Positions 24,010-35,186 of a stretch of DNA of 64,000 nucleotides are shown in pieces. Position 1 is the first letter of the stretch, and every line of letters begins with the position of its first letter. Source of the DNA: Lotus japonicus (lineage: Eukaryota > Streptophyta > Magnoliopsida > Fabales > Fabaceae); the NCBI RefSeq assembly GCF_012489685.1, contig NC_080043.1, forward strand, positions 85,266,292 through 85,330,291, in the 5' to 3' direction. Both the position numbers and the translations under genes were made by a program. The notes beneath the pieces are model-generated. The model was given only the letters and a program-made list of their open reading frames with translations, did no database searches and was not told the origin of the DNA.

Positions 24010-24310
24010 TATTACTATCCTCTTTCCTATTTAATCGTACAAAGAGAGAAAAAACATACAGTATATGTTAAAGAGTGCAATTAATTTTGTTAATTTTAGA
24101 GAGTAATATTTTTTTCCTATTTTACTCTCTAGAATATGTTTTACATTTCCTCATTTATTGCTTCTACAAGACATTATTAGAGAAAAAACATCATTTAATA
24201 CTCTTTTGAAATTCTAAGTGGATAAAATATATTGAGATAAAAATATTTCTTCAAATTGAATGGTTAATAAACAACGGAGGTAGTATGCATATGTATTCGT
24301 ACTTTAATAA

Positions 24311-24793
24311 TGTTAGAAAATTTGGGTATGATAATCCTGGATAACTTCGAAAATCGTGTTTGCACACTTTCCAAACAAAGTATTTCGACCCTATTCTTGC
24401 CTGGGTTCACGAAATCCTTGTTGGGATAATTTTGAAGATCAATCTGCTTCTGGCAATAGAGAACAGATCAGAAAGTAGAGAGCGATTCTGGTTTTGTTTT
24501 CTGTGTATCTTTCCTTAGGCTGCAAGCAACCTTATATAGAAGGTTGTGTTTGCACGAATGGTCACGATTGTTCCGAAAAGTCACAATTTTCCAAACAATT
24601 TCAAACTAGGGTCACAACTGTTCAGAAAAATTTCGTTCGGGGCGCTGCCCCGCACCCTGCCCGCTGACACCCCAGCCAGGGGCTCCGCCCCTTGGACCCC
24701 GGTTCGTATTCGCGGTCAATTATGCGTTGGCTCACCGAACGTGCACTCCGCACTAACCTGACTCGATTCCGAGCCTAACGCGTAATTGCATCA
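24311..24793 (-). repeat. LTR-like remnant with a GC-rich patch
   Basis: On the minus strand the segment can be read from TGATGCAATTACGCG to ..TTTTCTAACA, with a TATA-like CTATATAAGG near 24532-24541. The GC-rich part (ggggcgctgccccgcaccc, ggggctccgccccttgg) is typical of some plant LTRs. No target duplication or internal region was found. Confidence 0.4.
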
Positions 24794-25098
24794 ACCTATA
24801 GTAGATCACATTACTACTAAAATACATTGATGATTCTAAAATCACCAACAAATAATACAGGTGGCCGCTGCTTTAATAAAAAAACACTATACAATTATAA
24901 GAAAATAAAAAACACAACTGGACATTTTAATACCTTATACGTGCACTAGAAAATAAATTGTACAGATTATACAAAATTGTACATGTATACAAATACAAAT
25001 GTACATATGTCAGCGCGACATATGTGACAAAGACACATGGTCCTAAAACTGAGGATGCATTGAACTTGATTCCAAACTTTATCCTAGATTCATAAAAA

Positions 25099-25224
25099 AA
25101 ACCATTGGCTTCCCCAAAACCAGTAGCAAGCTATACCGCTTTATGCCACTGGTTTTCCCAAAATTTTGGTAGTTTTTCCTTAGTGACCTTGACACATCAA
25201 CCACAATCTTAGTATATATATAAG
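25099..25224 (+). promoter_or_regulatory. Promoter of third WIP gene: three AAACCA-type motifs and TATA box
   Basis: AAACCATTGGC (25099-25109) and AAACCAGTAGC (25117-25127) on the + strand, and AAACCAGTGGC on the minus strand (25145-25155), keep the spacing of the 18 kb copy. The TATA box is tatatatataag at about 25213-25224. Confidence 0.5.
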
Positions 25225-25344
25225 AACATCTTCACTCCAATTATTCCAATTCAATCCAAAATCTCACCAAATACTTCTTCTCTCAAGTTTCATTAATATT
25301 TCTTTAGTAATCTGAAAAGCAAAGCACTAGAGTTTCTTAATTTC

Positions 25345-25626
25345 ATGATGAGTTCAGCAAGCAGAGCATGGACAGTAGCAGCAAGTGTTGGAGTTGTGGA
25401 GGCCTTGAAAGACCAAGGCTTGTGCAGGTGGAACAGTGTCATAAGATCAGCTCAACATCATGTCAAAAACCATTTGAGATCATTGCCTCAGGCAAAGAAG
25501 CTTTCCTCCTCATCCTCCTCTTCTGCTATGGTTTCCAGCAGATCATTAAAGGAAGAAGAAGCAAAAAAGTCAGAGGAATCCTTGAGAACAGTCATGTACT
25601 TGAGCTGCTGGGGTCCCAACAATTAA
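25345..25626 (+). CDS. Wound-induced polypeptide family protein (DUF3774), 93 aa
   Basis: This is the intronless twin of the gene at 18262, with the same two ATGs at the start and the same length. All WIP hallmarks are intact: SRAWTVAASVGVVEALKDQG, CRWN, the Ser run, and the C-terminal ESLRTVMYLSCWGPNN. Relative to its twin it has Leu44, Pro48 and Ser65, and stops with TAA instead of TAG. Most of the nucleotide differences are silent, which suggests both copies are under constraint, although the number is small. The role is inferred to be stress response, as for the family. Confidence 0.92.
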   Translation: MMSSASRAWTVAASVGVVEALKDQGLCRWNSVIRSAQHHVKNHLRSLPQAKKLSSSSSSSAMVSSRSLKEEEAKKSEESLRTVMYLSCWGPNN

Positions 25627-25959
25627 CTAGGGCTAGAGTCACCAGGGCAATCACAAAAGATTGTGTTTCTGATTGAACCTGTAATGGTGCAATTGTATAT
25701 AGGATATCCAGAACTGGTTTTCCATTGTGACAGAAATTGATGTAAATTTTGATAAATGGAAGATGGAAAAGCTAAGAATTAATTCCAATTTTTATCTGTG
25801 ATCTTTAGTAGTAGCATATCATTCTTCACTTTCATTTCATTTCACTAATGCTGCCCCTTCTGGCATGAATTTACTGTATAACAATTCAGTTAAACCAAAG
25901 CTTATTCTAAAATAGATGAAAATCAATATAAGCATGGTTGAAGAATAAGACTCTAGTTG

Positions 25960-27330
25960 ATCACTACAATCCGACCTACTAGGTGACTTCAGAACTAGAA
26001 TGTTATCAATGCTATACTGTGGAAAGCACTGGAGAAGCTGAGCTAGGTCCTATGAAGCATTATCTGTGACAAAAGAGCTACCAGTTTTACCCAAATCAAC
26101 AACTGATAGGACTTTAGCAGCATCGCTTTCGAGGAAATCACTTGATGGCATCCACAAATCAGTCTAGAAAGAGCAGAGTTCCCATTGCCAATTTTCCAGA
26201 TAAGATTAGGCTTCATATAACCCCAACAAGAGAAAACACCCCTCCAAATATTAGAAGAATTTCTGCCTTCATTAATAACAGGAACATATCCACCCTCAGT
26301 TTTATACTTTGCTCTAAGAACCTGTACTCACAGCTTCTCTGACTGAGTACAAACACACCATTTAATATTCATCATATAGACAGTGTTGACACTTGTAAAT
26401 CTCAGTCCAAAACCACCTTGAGCAGTTGGAGAACAAACTTTATTCCAAGAAGTCAAATGAATCTTCCTGCTAGTTGTTGTATCCCCCACAGTAATCCCTA
26501 CATTTCCTATCTATGCTATTGCAAACAGAAATAGGCCGAGCATTGGAAGGAAGGGTTGCTAATACTGATCTAGTCAGGGTCAGTCTACTTGCAAGAGAAA
26601 GTTTCCTGGCCTTCCAGTCAGAGAGCCTTTGGTTTGCTTTGTCTATAACATAATGAGAAATTTCCTTAGAGACTTTCTTATGAGTTGTGATGAAGAAGCG
26701 GGCCAATTATCTACCGATGTCATTTGTTCTCAGATGATTAAACTCATTGCTTATTTCTTCCTTACAATGAAATGGACATTCTTTGAAAAATAAATCCTTG
26801 TTTTATCTCTATTTAGCCTTTGTCCGGAGCTTCTATAAAACAACTCAATGATTTTCTTTTTAACCTCAAATTTTATTAAGGCTAGCTTCAGCATAAAGCA
26901 CCAAGTCATCTGCAAAAGAAAAAGAAAGATGAGAAAGGCTAGAACTATTCCTACCCAACTTCCAAAGTCCTTGCTCAATAGTTGAAATGATCAAATGTGA
27001 TAACCTCTCTATGCAAATGATAAATAAGTAAGGCAAAAGAGGAGATCACCTTATCTAATTCTTCTAGAGGGCTAGAACTCTTACGATTCACCCATCAACA
27101 AAACTCTAATTTTAATAGTACAGATCCAAGCATGGATCATATAAATGAACTCATCTTGAAACTAGATATTCTTGAACTTTTTTAGTATGAAAAATTATGA
27201 TATTATCACAGCTATGCCTACTTGGTACAAAATTACATTGAGTTGGCTCAACCAGTTAATTCATAAGTTCCCTTAACCTGCTCGTCAGGATCTTAAATGT
27301 ATTTGTAGGGTATATTGCGTAGGCTAATCG
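25960..27330 (-). pseudogene. LINE (L1-type) retrotransposon remnant, RT and C-terminal region
   Basis: On the minus strand, broken frames carry reverse-transcriptase and downstream LINE motifs. At 26978-26751 there are a broken form of the FADD region and SSGQRLNRDKTRIYFSKNV. At 26706-26470 there are QRLSDWKARKLSLASRLTLT and SVLATLP. At about 26320-26160 there are LRAKYKTEGGYVPV, NIWRGVFSCWGYMKPNLIWK and IGNGNSAL, the zf-RVT linker region. Several frameshifts make it a pseudogene. Part of the same LINE occurs in copy 1 of the segmental duplication. Confidence 0.8.
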
Positions 27331-27362
27331 GCCTCCAAGTGCTTCATCTTAATAACTGATTC

Positions 27363-28009
27363 CAGTGGTGGAGCCACGTTGAGACAGGGGAGGGCTACAA
27401 CCCCCCCCCCCAATGGTAATGTCTTAAATTATATATATATGTACCTATCCATAACCTGTAAAATGATATGTGGTGTCCTAGTGGTAGGTGCTTATGCTAT
27501 ATGACTGCCAGGTAACGTCTTCAATTCCTCCCTTGACCATTTTCTAATTATATTTCATTTTGACAAACTTGTAAACTTGTTTAGTCATTAATGCACATTA
27601 TTTCACTTATTACTACTTAATAACTTTTATAGTTCAAAAAAAAAATTAACTTTTATACAATTAATTAGTGCAAGAATTAAAATATTATTTTATTGTAAGA
27701 GGAAAGCTAATAGTCTTTTTTTGGTACAAAGAAAAGCTAATAGTCTTAGAACATAAAATTAATATATAAATTTCTCTAAAAAACTAATAACTGAAAGAAT
27801 ATTTTTTTTCAAGAGAAAAAATTGTAAAAAATGAGAAAAAGCCAATTTCCAACATTATTAATAGAACTTATAATAAATTTTGAAGGAGTATATAATTTAG
27901 TTTAGTCATTAACTTTTATGTATATGAGTCCATTCCAAATAAAAAAATTAATTTATCTTTCATAACTTATTTTGGCCCCCTCATATTATTTTTTCTAGTT
28001 CCGCCATTG
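27363..28009. mobile_element. Non-autonomous hAT element, 647 bp, perfect 8 bp target duplication
   Basis: The termini are CAGTGGTGGAGCCA on the left and tagttccgccattg on the right (inverted, CAATGGCGGAACTA). The flanks are actgattc on both sides (27355-27362 and 28010-28017). Copy 1 of the segmental duplication lacks the element at the matching place (near 22541). The inside is AT-rich with a C9-10 run near 27402 and encodes no transposase. Confidence 0.85.
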
Positions 28010-28339
28010 ACTGATTCCTACTTATGGAGCGACCATGAATGAAGAAGAAACATGAGAAGAATGAAGAAGAAGCTCTCAGTCTGAATTCAAATCAAAATGA
28101 AGCCTCTCATTGTAGGTCGTGAACATGAGGGATTTGAGGCTATATTTTACATATAAATTAGTTCGGGCCAACTTTATCAGTGTTGAGATTTCTCAACCTA
28201 AATCACAACTCAACATAATCGGGTTCGTTTTCAGATATCAATTTTCTAAATGTTGGAAAACATGTCATTCAACCTGTTTTCTTCTTACATGTAGATCAGT
28301 TCATACCAACTTTATCGATTTTGAGATTTCTCAACCTAA

Positions 28340-28955
28340 GTCACAATCCAACACAATGGGCTTCATTATAGTTAAATACCTAATCACTATACCCAACCGA
28401 TAGCTTTGAGAACTATTCAGCATGCATTGATCAGGTTTACCGTCTACCAAATTCATTTACGCCTCTGCTCAAAATATACAAAAATAACACTTTATAGATT
28501 GGTTCATGTTTTTTTTTCCTATAAAGTAAATTTTATAGAATAATATTACACAAGTAACTTTACATTTACATCCGTTAAAAAAAACTGTACATTTACATGT
28601 AATAATTAACAAACAATTTAATTTGAGTTTCTGTTAAACTTAATGATGATTTAATTCAAATGATGATTTAATTCAAATTTGATATGGAAAAATCTGATGT
28701 CTTTATCAGTTGATTCAGTTCTTAGAAATATATCAAATCATACTCTCATTAATACAAACAGAAAAATAATCTAACACCTATATCTATCACCTTGACAATT
28801 CTTGGTTTTTTTCTCACGAAAACTCATTATCCAAACATATGAAGGGATTTTTGGTAATTATGTGCTCATAGATAGGGTTCAAGATTTGGAAAAGAAGTGT
28901 AGCTTTTGGGTAAAGGGTAGTATTTGATTGTATTGAAAGTAATTACCTTTTCATC
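28340..28955. other. Intergenic DNA, nothing recognised
   Basis: AT-rich; no gene or delimited repeat. Confidence 0.4.
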
Positions 28956-30478
28956 GAGTGAATCACCATTTTGGTCCCTAAGAAAGTAGTCACCGGTCAT
29001 ATTAGTCCCTAGAGATCATTAATGGTTAAAAAAATCCCTGTAAGTGTTGACGTCGGTCATAGTAGTCCCTATCTAAGTTTGGCCGTTAGTCCCTGGAACG
29101 GAAAGTGCCCATGTGTCACGTTATGTGCCACGTAGGTTTCAATTTAGTCCCCGACATTATCAATTTAGTCCCTAGGTAATTAAATTTAATTAAAATAATG
29201 AGTTAAAAAAATAAAAATACAACCCAAATTAATCCCATCTTCATCCTTCCCATCATCTTCAACCCAAATTCATCCCACCCAAATCCTGTTTAAGAAAAAC
29301 ATCAAACCCCAACCCTCAAGCTTGTTTTTCTACCACACTCTTCATTCAATTCATTTACTGGATTTTGTCATGGCAACGTTACCTCAGAAATTAGATGCAA
29401 ACAAAGCAACCATTAAAGGGTCCCTATTAAACTGTGTTCATCAATTGTTGCACGGTATCAAGTGAAAGCTTTAAATAAGATTTTCACAATCCAGACAAAT
29501 GGTTTTTCTGTTCAAAACCATGAAAATAAGCAAGTCAATTGACTAGGAGAAAGAAAGCAAGCATAACTTTATTGAAATGAAGCAAAATGAACATATATCT
29601 CAACTTTACATTCAGAATGACCCAGAATGACTGTGTTAATTCCACAAACACTAGCAAGAAACGTTTGAATGTTGTTTGAACTGTTTTCACCCAGCAAACC
29701 CATCACTCCCTCTACCTCCCACTCATCTTTTCTTCAAAACCCAGCAAATCCAAAACGAACCCCAAACCCACCCACCATCACCTCCCTTCCTCCCTTCAAA
29801 ATCGCCACCACCACGCTCCTCTGCTTGCCACCGCCACACACCTCGTCAGATCTGTTGCATCGCCACCACGCTCCACTCCTCCTTCCCAGTCGCATACTCT
29901 CTCTGTTCCTCTCACGCCGCTCATCTGCAACCGCGCCACCACCACGCTTCCACGCTCCTTGCCGGTTCGAGGAAGGTCGTCGGCGTCGAACAGAGGCAGC
30001 GTAGAAGGTGAGAGCGAGGAAGGTTGTGGCTATGGGGGTGCGGCTCCGTTGCTGGTGACTGGGGTGGAGGAAACAGATCTTGTGGTGGTCGTGGTGAAGG
30101 GAGGGTGGTGGAGTGTAGGCAGAGGAAGAGATGTGTGCTTGTGGTGAAGGCAGATATGAAACGGCGATCAGATTTTAATTATTTGGCTTATTTTTTATTT
30201 TTTTTAATTAAGATTTTCTATTCTTGTATTTTTATTTTTTTAACTCATTATTTTAATTAAATTTAATTACCTAGGGACTAAATTGATAACGTCGGGGACT
30301 AAATTGAAACCTACGTGACACATGGGCACTTTCCGTTCCAAGGACTAACGGTCAAACTTAGATAGGGACTACTATGACCGACGTCAAGACTTACAGGGAT
30401 TTTTTTAACCATTAATGATCTCTAGGGACTAATATGATCGGTGCCTACTTTCTTAGGGACCAAAATGGCGATTCACTC
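28956..30478. mobile_element. Mutator-like (MULE) element, 1523 bp, 10 bp target duplication
   Basis: Long terminal inverted repeats of about 265 bp (28956-29220 and 30225-30478) begin GAGTGAATCACCATTTTGG and end ccaaaatggcgattcactc. The arms hold the phrases agtccctag and ggcactttccgttcc. Both flanks are ccttttcatc (28946-28955 and 30479-30488). The inside (29221-30224) has no transposase; it holds a GC-rich block at 29660-30170 with open frames in several phases, rich in Pro, Ser and Thr. It is non-autonomous and may be a Pack-MULE if that block comes from a host gene. Confidence 0.85.
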
Positions 30479-30488
30479 CCTTTTCATC

Positions 30489-31950
30489 GGATATTATCTA
30501 TCCAGGTAAATCTAGAACAAAAGGGATAAAGATATGCCCATATGCAAGTGGGCCACATGGCAGAATCAGTGGGTTTCCCGTGTTGTCATTCTTAATAATA
30601 CCACTAGTAGGTAGTAATGTTCTACCATCATCATAGCATATCATGGAGGTTAATATGTGTTACACTCTTAAGCTAAAAGAAACTTTCCTCTACTCTTCTC
30701 AATCACTATAAGAATCACACAAAAGGAGACAAGAAAAAATGAGGAAATAAACGTCAATTTGGTATATTTCTTCTCTTTTTTATGGTTTAGATTTGAAGCT
30801 AACTTGATTATTGTGGATGGAGTAATGATATATACACACCTCATTTTTAAAACACTTCATTTCTACCTTTTTTTGTTTCTATCTCTCTCCTTTTATCATC
30901 TATCACATCTCATACTTTCTCTCTCTTACTTTTTTCTTTTTTCCTATCTCTTTCCTTATTCCACCTCTTACACCTCAAAAAGAGGTGTGTATGTATAATT
31001 ATTCATTGTGGATGCTTCTTATCCAAATTGCTTTTTACTTGAAAGGGCAGAAGTCTCACAAACTTTTTTGATTTACTGTTTACCACTAATTATGGATTAT
31101 ATTATTATCAAATAAATTCATTAAAAAATAATATAAAAAGGACACCTACATGCGGATGCAACCATGTGCTGCAGGTGAATCATTTAGCAGACAGTTACAG
31201 GTCAATCCTAGTATTGCAAATTCTAAAATATTGTCAGCTTATAAAATATAAACATTTAAAAATATAATTATAATATCTGATTTTTTTTTAAATTACAATG
31301 AAAAAAGTTAGCAACATTCTCTTTCTAATACTCTCTTATCGATTGATTAAAATTTAAGAAAAATTCAAGAAAAATATGAGTCACACCTTCAATATAATGA
31401 GATAAACATAAATTTCAACTAATTAAGGAGTGTAATCTCGCCGGATTCATGAAAAAAAAGTCTTGCTCACCCTTCTTATAATTCGAACTATACTCACTAA
31501 TGGTAGTTTAGGTAGCTCATTTAAATAATATAGATTGAAACTTGAGTGTGCGGAAAAAACTATTGGATTTAACTTTTGTAAAACACTCCAATGAAAGAGA
31601 TGATGAACCTTAACTATCTCTAAACCTCAAATCCAGAATAATATGGGCAATCGAATGGTGACTGGATAATGGCTGATTTAAAAATATTGGAAATATTATG
31701 AAATAAATCATTTATTTTCTGGTAGATATAAATTCAGAAATTACCATTGGAGCAAATGATGGCAGAATCTAACCAACTTTAATTAATAGCCGGACATAAA
31801 AAAGCAAATCAAATTCATAAAATTGGTAGCATTGAGATCCGAGTTATTCATTCCATGATCCATAAGTGTAAATTCACTCTCCAACCCAATCCTTCTGCTG
31901 CCAAATTGTCTCACTCATTAAGGTAGTAACCAGTAACCATTAACCAACAC
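30489..31950. other. Intergenic DNA upstream of the VAP gene
   Basis: No gene apart from the MITE at 30820-31004. The sequence is AT-rich, with no features that I can delimit. Confidence 0.4.
30820..31004. mobile_element. MULE-type MITE, 185 bp, perfect 10 bp target duplication
   Basis: The ends GAGTAATGATATATACACAC and gtgtgtatgtataattattc are inverted repeats, and attgtggatg flanks both sides (30810-30819 and 31005-31014). The interior is pyrimidine-rich. No coding capacity. Confidence 0.75.
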
Positions 31951-32125
31951 CATTTAGGACAACAGTTGTGAATCAAAGGCCACATTCAACAACCTTGGAT
32001 TCCTATGTTTGACACAAACCCATAATAATACCATTTCTGCTACAACTGCCAAATCTACTCCAAGCTTCAAACTTTTTGAGCAATTCTGATACCCTTTTGC
32101 CGGAATTGGTGGTTCCCGGTCAGAA

Positions 32126-35100
32126 ATGGAGGTGGAGAGTGAAAAACCAGGGTCTGATGTCAAGGGTTGGAGTTTTTGTAGAATGCCTTTTTGGCAAACA
32201 AACAACCACATTCCACCATCATCTTCTTCTTCCACCACATCTTACATGCACAATGGCCATCACCAAAACATCAGTTTTCAGTCTGTTGATAGATCCACTC
32301 ATCAGGCTTCACCCACGGTTTCTTCCGTGGCTAAGTCTCTGCTTCCTACTAGGAGGAGGCTCCGTCTTGATCCTTCCAACAAGCTCTACTTCCCATGTAT
32401 GTGTTTCTGTTTTTTACTTTTTGGGATTGTTTTCCGTTTGGATTTGTTGCTGAATTGAAGATTGTTTTGATTTCTTGGTCTGTGTCATTTATCCCTTTTA
32501 TAGCATAGTTAATGGATTGTTGTCTTACCCATTTGTGGTTTCTGTTTACTGTCTTTGTTTCATTGTTGTCCTGAATTTAAGGCAAGTTTTCTTATAATGG
32601 GTGGAATCTAGTATCTAGATCATGATTTAAGTTTCCTGTAGATTTTAGGTTGCTGTTTATCTGATTTAATGTGGCTTTGTTTTGTAGATGAACCTGGTAA
32701 GCAAGTTAGTAGTGCAATTGCAATTAAAAACACTTGCAAGACTCATGTAGCTTTCAAGGTGTGGTTTCTGTCTCCATTTCTTGTGTTCCATTATTTTCAA
32801 ACATTATGTTCAACACAAGTTATCATGGGACTCAATTACTCATGTGACAATTTGGTGATAACTTTTTCATTGTATGCTGACACCCTGTTGGAAAACATTT
32901 AGCTGTTTCAGCCTACAAACTAGAAAAATAGAAATTTGTTCAAAATGTTTGAGCTAGCTAGACTAGAATTTCTTCAACAACTGTAACAAAACAGGAGGCC
33001 CTTTCCATTTTAACATTGTGAAAGTTTTTATCATGGGAGTTTTCCATAAAAATAGTTTCAAAATCTTCAAGTTTTCGCTATGGTGACTAGATGTTAAGTG
33101 TAATATGTTGTTCATGAGTCATTACCATCTTCGGATTGGGTTTCGTTAGCATATTTATAGGATAATATGAAAACTTTTATTCTTGTACACTACCTACTTA
33201 TATATACCAATGGCTTTTTTGTTGCTTCATTATTTATCCACTCTTAAGGTTACTAACTAATGTTATGCTTTATTTTGTCTTAGTTTCAAACAACTGCACC
33301 CAAGAGTTGTTATATGCGCCCTCCAGGTGGTATTCTTTCTCCTGGTGAAAGTATAATTGCCACTGGTAATTGTCCTCCTAAACTTGTGTTAAGAAAAGTT
33401 AGAAAACTAGTCAAATGGTTGGAATTTGGTGAATACTCTAACAATTATCTCACATATTTGCAGTATTCAAGTTCGTGGAGCCACCAGAGAACAATGAGAA
33501 GCCGCTTGATCAGAAAAGCAAGGTTAAGTTTAAAATCATGAGCCTAAAAGTGCAAGGTGAAACGGACTACGTACCAGAACTGGTAACATATTATTTTACC
33601 TTTGACATTTAGCATCAACATTGATGGTTTTTATTTATATGCTTGCTTGTTTATGTAAGCTTAAGCTGAAACCTTTCTTCCTGTCACTGAGAAAATTGAA
33701 GTTCCTCATGATTGTGTATGTGATAAAATCATATTTTTAGTGGCAGAAGATAGTTTAACTGAATTTTTTTTTTACCACATTAACTGAAGATGTTGATCAA
33801 GATCTTAGGTTATGTTTTGGGAATCTGTTAGTACGCATTTCAAAGCACCATAATGGAGAAGCAACAATCTGTTGCCGTGGAACAAACGTGCTTTATCAAA
33901 CACAATTTTGTTCATATTAGCATAATAAAATAATGAGAAAATAACATTTCATTAAGACAGATTATAAATAGTTCAAGAAATTGTTTTTTGCGCATGCTTT
34001 ATCTCTTTTGAGGACAACATTGGAATTTTATCATGTGTCTCGGTTTTTGGAAGTAGAGGAGCATCTGGAACCTTCATGCTTATCTATAATCTGATTTTAC
34101 TTTAATGCCAAAATCTTTCTGGAGACTTTAGTGTTGCTTAACTGTTACACTATTCTCCGTCAGTACTATTTATTTTGAGGCTGTGGAGTTATTGTATCAC
34201 CCTGGAATATATTCTTGAGTCTTTCCTTATTCCCATCACCCAATTATTGTCATACCTGAATATTGTCTGCTCCATTTTATTCTACTCTTACTGCACTTCA
34301 TTTTAGGTGTATGCTTATGATTTTGGAAGTTAAGTAACTTCTATCTACTGGCATTACTGAGCATTACGGCTTTTGACTAAACTTGGTACACAACTTCCTT
34401 ACATTGAATTTATCAAATTGAAGATAAATAAGAATGAAAAATATGTTTAAGAAAGCCTTGAGCTGATTGCAAGTATTAGATGTCTTCTCAAAATTATATT
34501 TTCAGAATCCATCTGTTGCAAGTGTGACTTGCAATTCTCACTCCATATAAGTCATACTCTCCCAGAAAATGATTATAGATGCGATTTTAATCGCCCAGGG
34601 CACCATTAATTGCACAATTGTGTGATTAAGTGATTATAATCGCGATTTTGACTATTGAGACTGCTTTCTGTGTATGTAATAGCAATTCCCTCATAATGCT
34701 TTCAGATGCTGAACATATTTTTGTCATCTGATTCTAACTGCAGTTTGATGAGCAAAGAGATCAAGTAGCGGTGGAGCAAGTTCTGCGGGTTATATTCCTG
34801 GACCCTGAACGGCCTAGCCCTGTAAGATTATTTTTCTCAAATATATTTTATGACCTCTATCACTTTATGTGAAGTCATAGTTGAAGACTTTTGTTTCTTA
34901 AAGGCCATGGATAAGCTTAAGCGGCAGTTGGCCGAGGCTGAGGCTGCACTGGAATCACGAAAGAAACCCCCAGAGGAGACAGGTCCTCGAGTAGCTGGGG
35001 AGGGACTTGTTATAGATGAATGGGTTAGACACCTTTTTTTAACATTCTCTTTTTCTCCTCATTTGGTTGTGTATTGGATGACCTCATTCCATTTTCTCAC

Positions 35101-35186
35101 ATTGTGTTCCCTTGATCCATATGTAGAAAGAAAGAAGAGAAAGATACCTCGCCCGGCAGCAGGTCGAAGGTGTTGATTCAGTGTAA
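32126..35186 (+). CDS. Vesicle-associated protein 4-like, MSP-domain protein, 266 aa, 7 exons
   Basis: Exons: 32126-32396, 32688-32758, 33284-33365, 33464-33582, 34744-34821, 34904-35023, 35127-35186; all introns are GT-AG and the frame is continuous. The N-terminal about 78 residues are polar and Ser/His-rich. An MSP (PapD-like) domain follows from about residue 79 (LRLDPSNKLYF, IAIKNTCKTHVAFK, TTAPKSCYMRPPGG) to about 207. A short coiled coil follows at about 208-228 (MDKLKRQLAEAEAALESRKK). There is no C-terminal membrane segment, unlike VAP27 proteins. This layout matches the plant VAP4 subgroup (Arabidopsis MAMI and relatives). The MSP domain of VAPs binds FFAT-type motifs at membrane contact sites; that role here is inferred. 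Confidence 0.9.

Larger units (their letters stand above)
25095..28340 (+). repeat. Segmental duplication, copy 2
   Basis: Promoter, WIP gene and 3' flank (25095-25862) match 18020-18780. LINE-derived sequence at 26885-27330 matches 18905-19035 plus 22098-22540. Copy 2 has an extra hAT element (27363-28009) and lacks the two LTR insertions of copy 1. The WIP coding regions differ at about 13 of 282 positions by eye. Confidence 0.85.

Noticed and set aside
29669..30011. Overlapping open frames of about 111 codons rich in Pro, Ser and Thr
   Set aside because: Two frames overlap almost completely and both lie inside a MULE; low-complexity codons in GC-rich DNA explain them.
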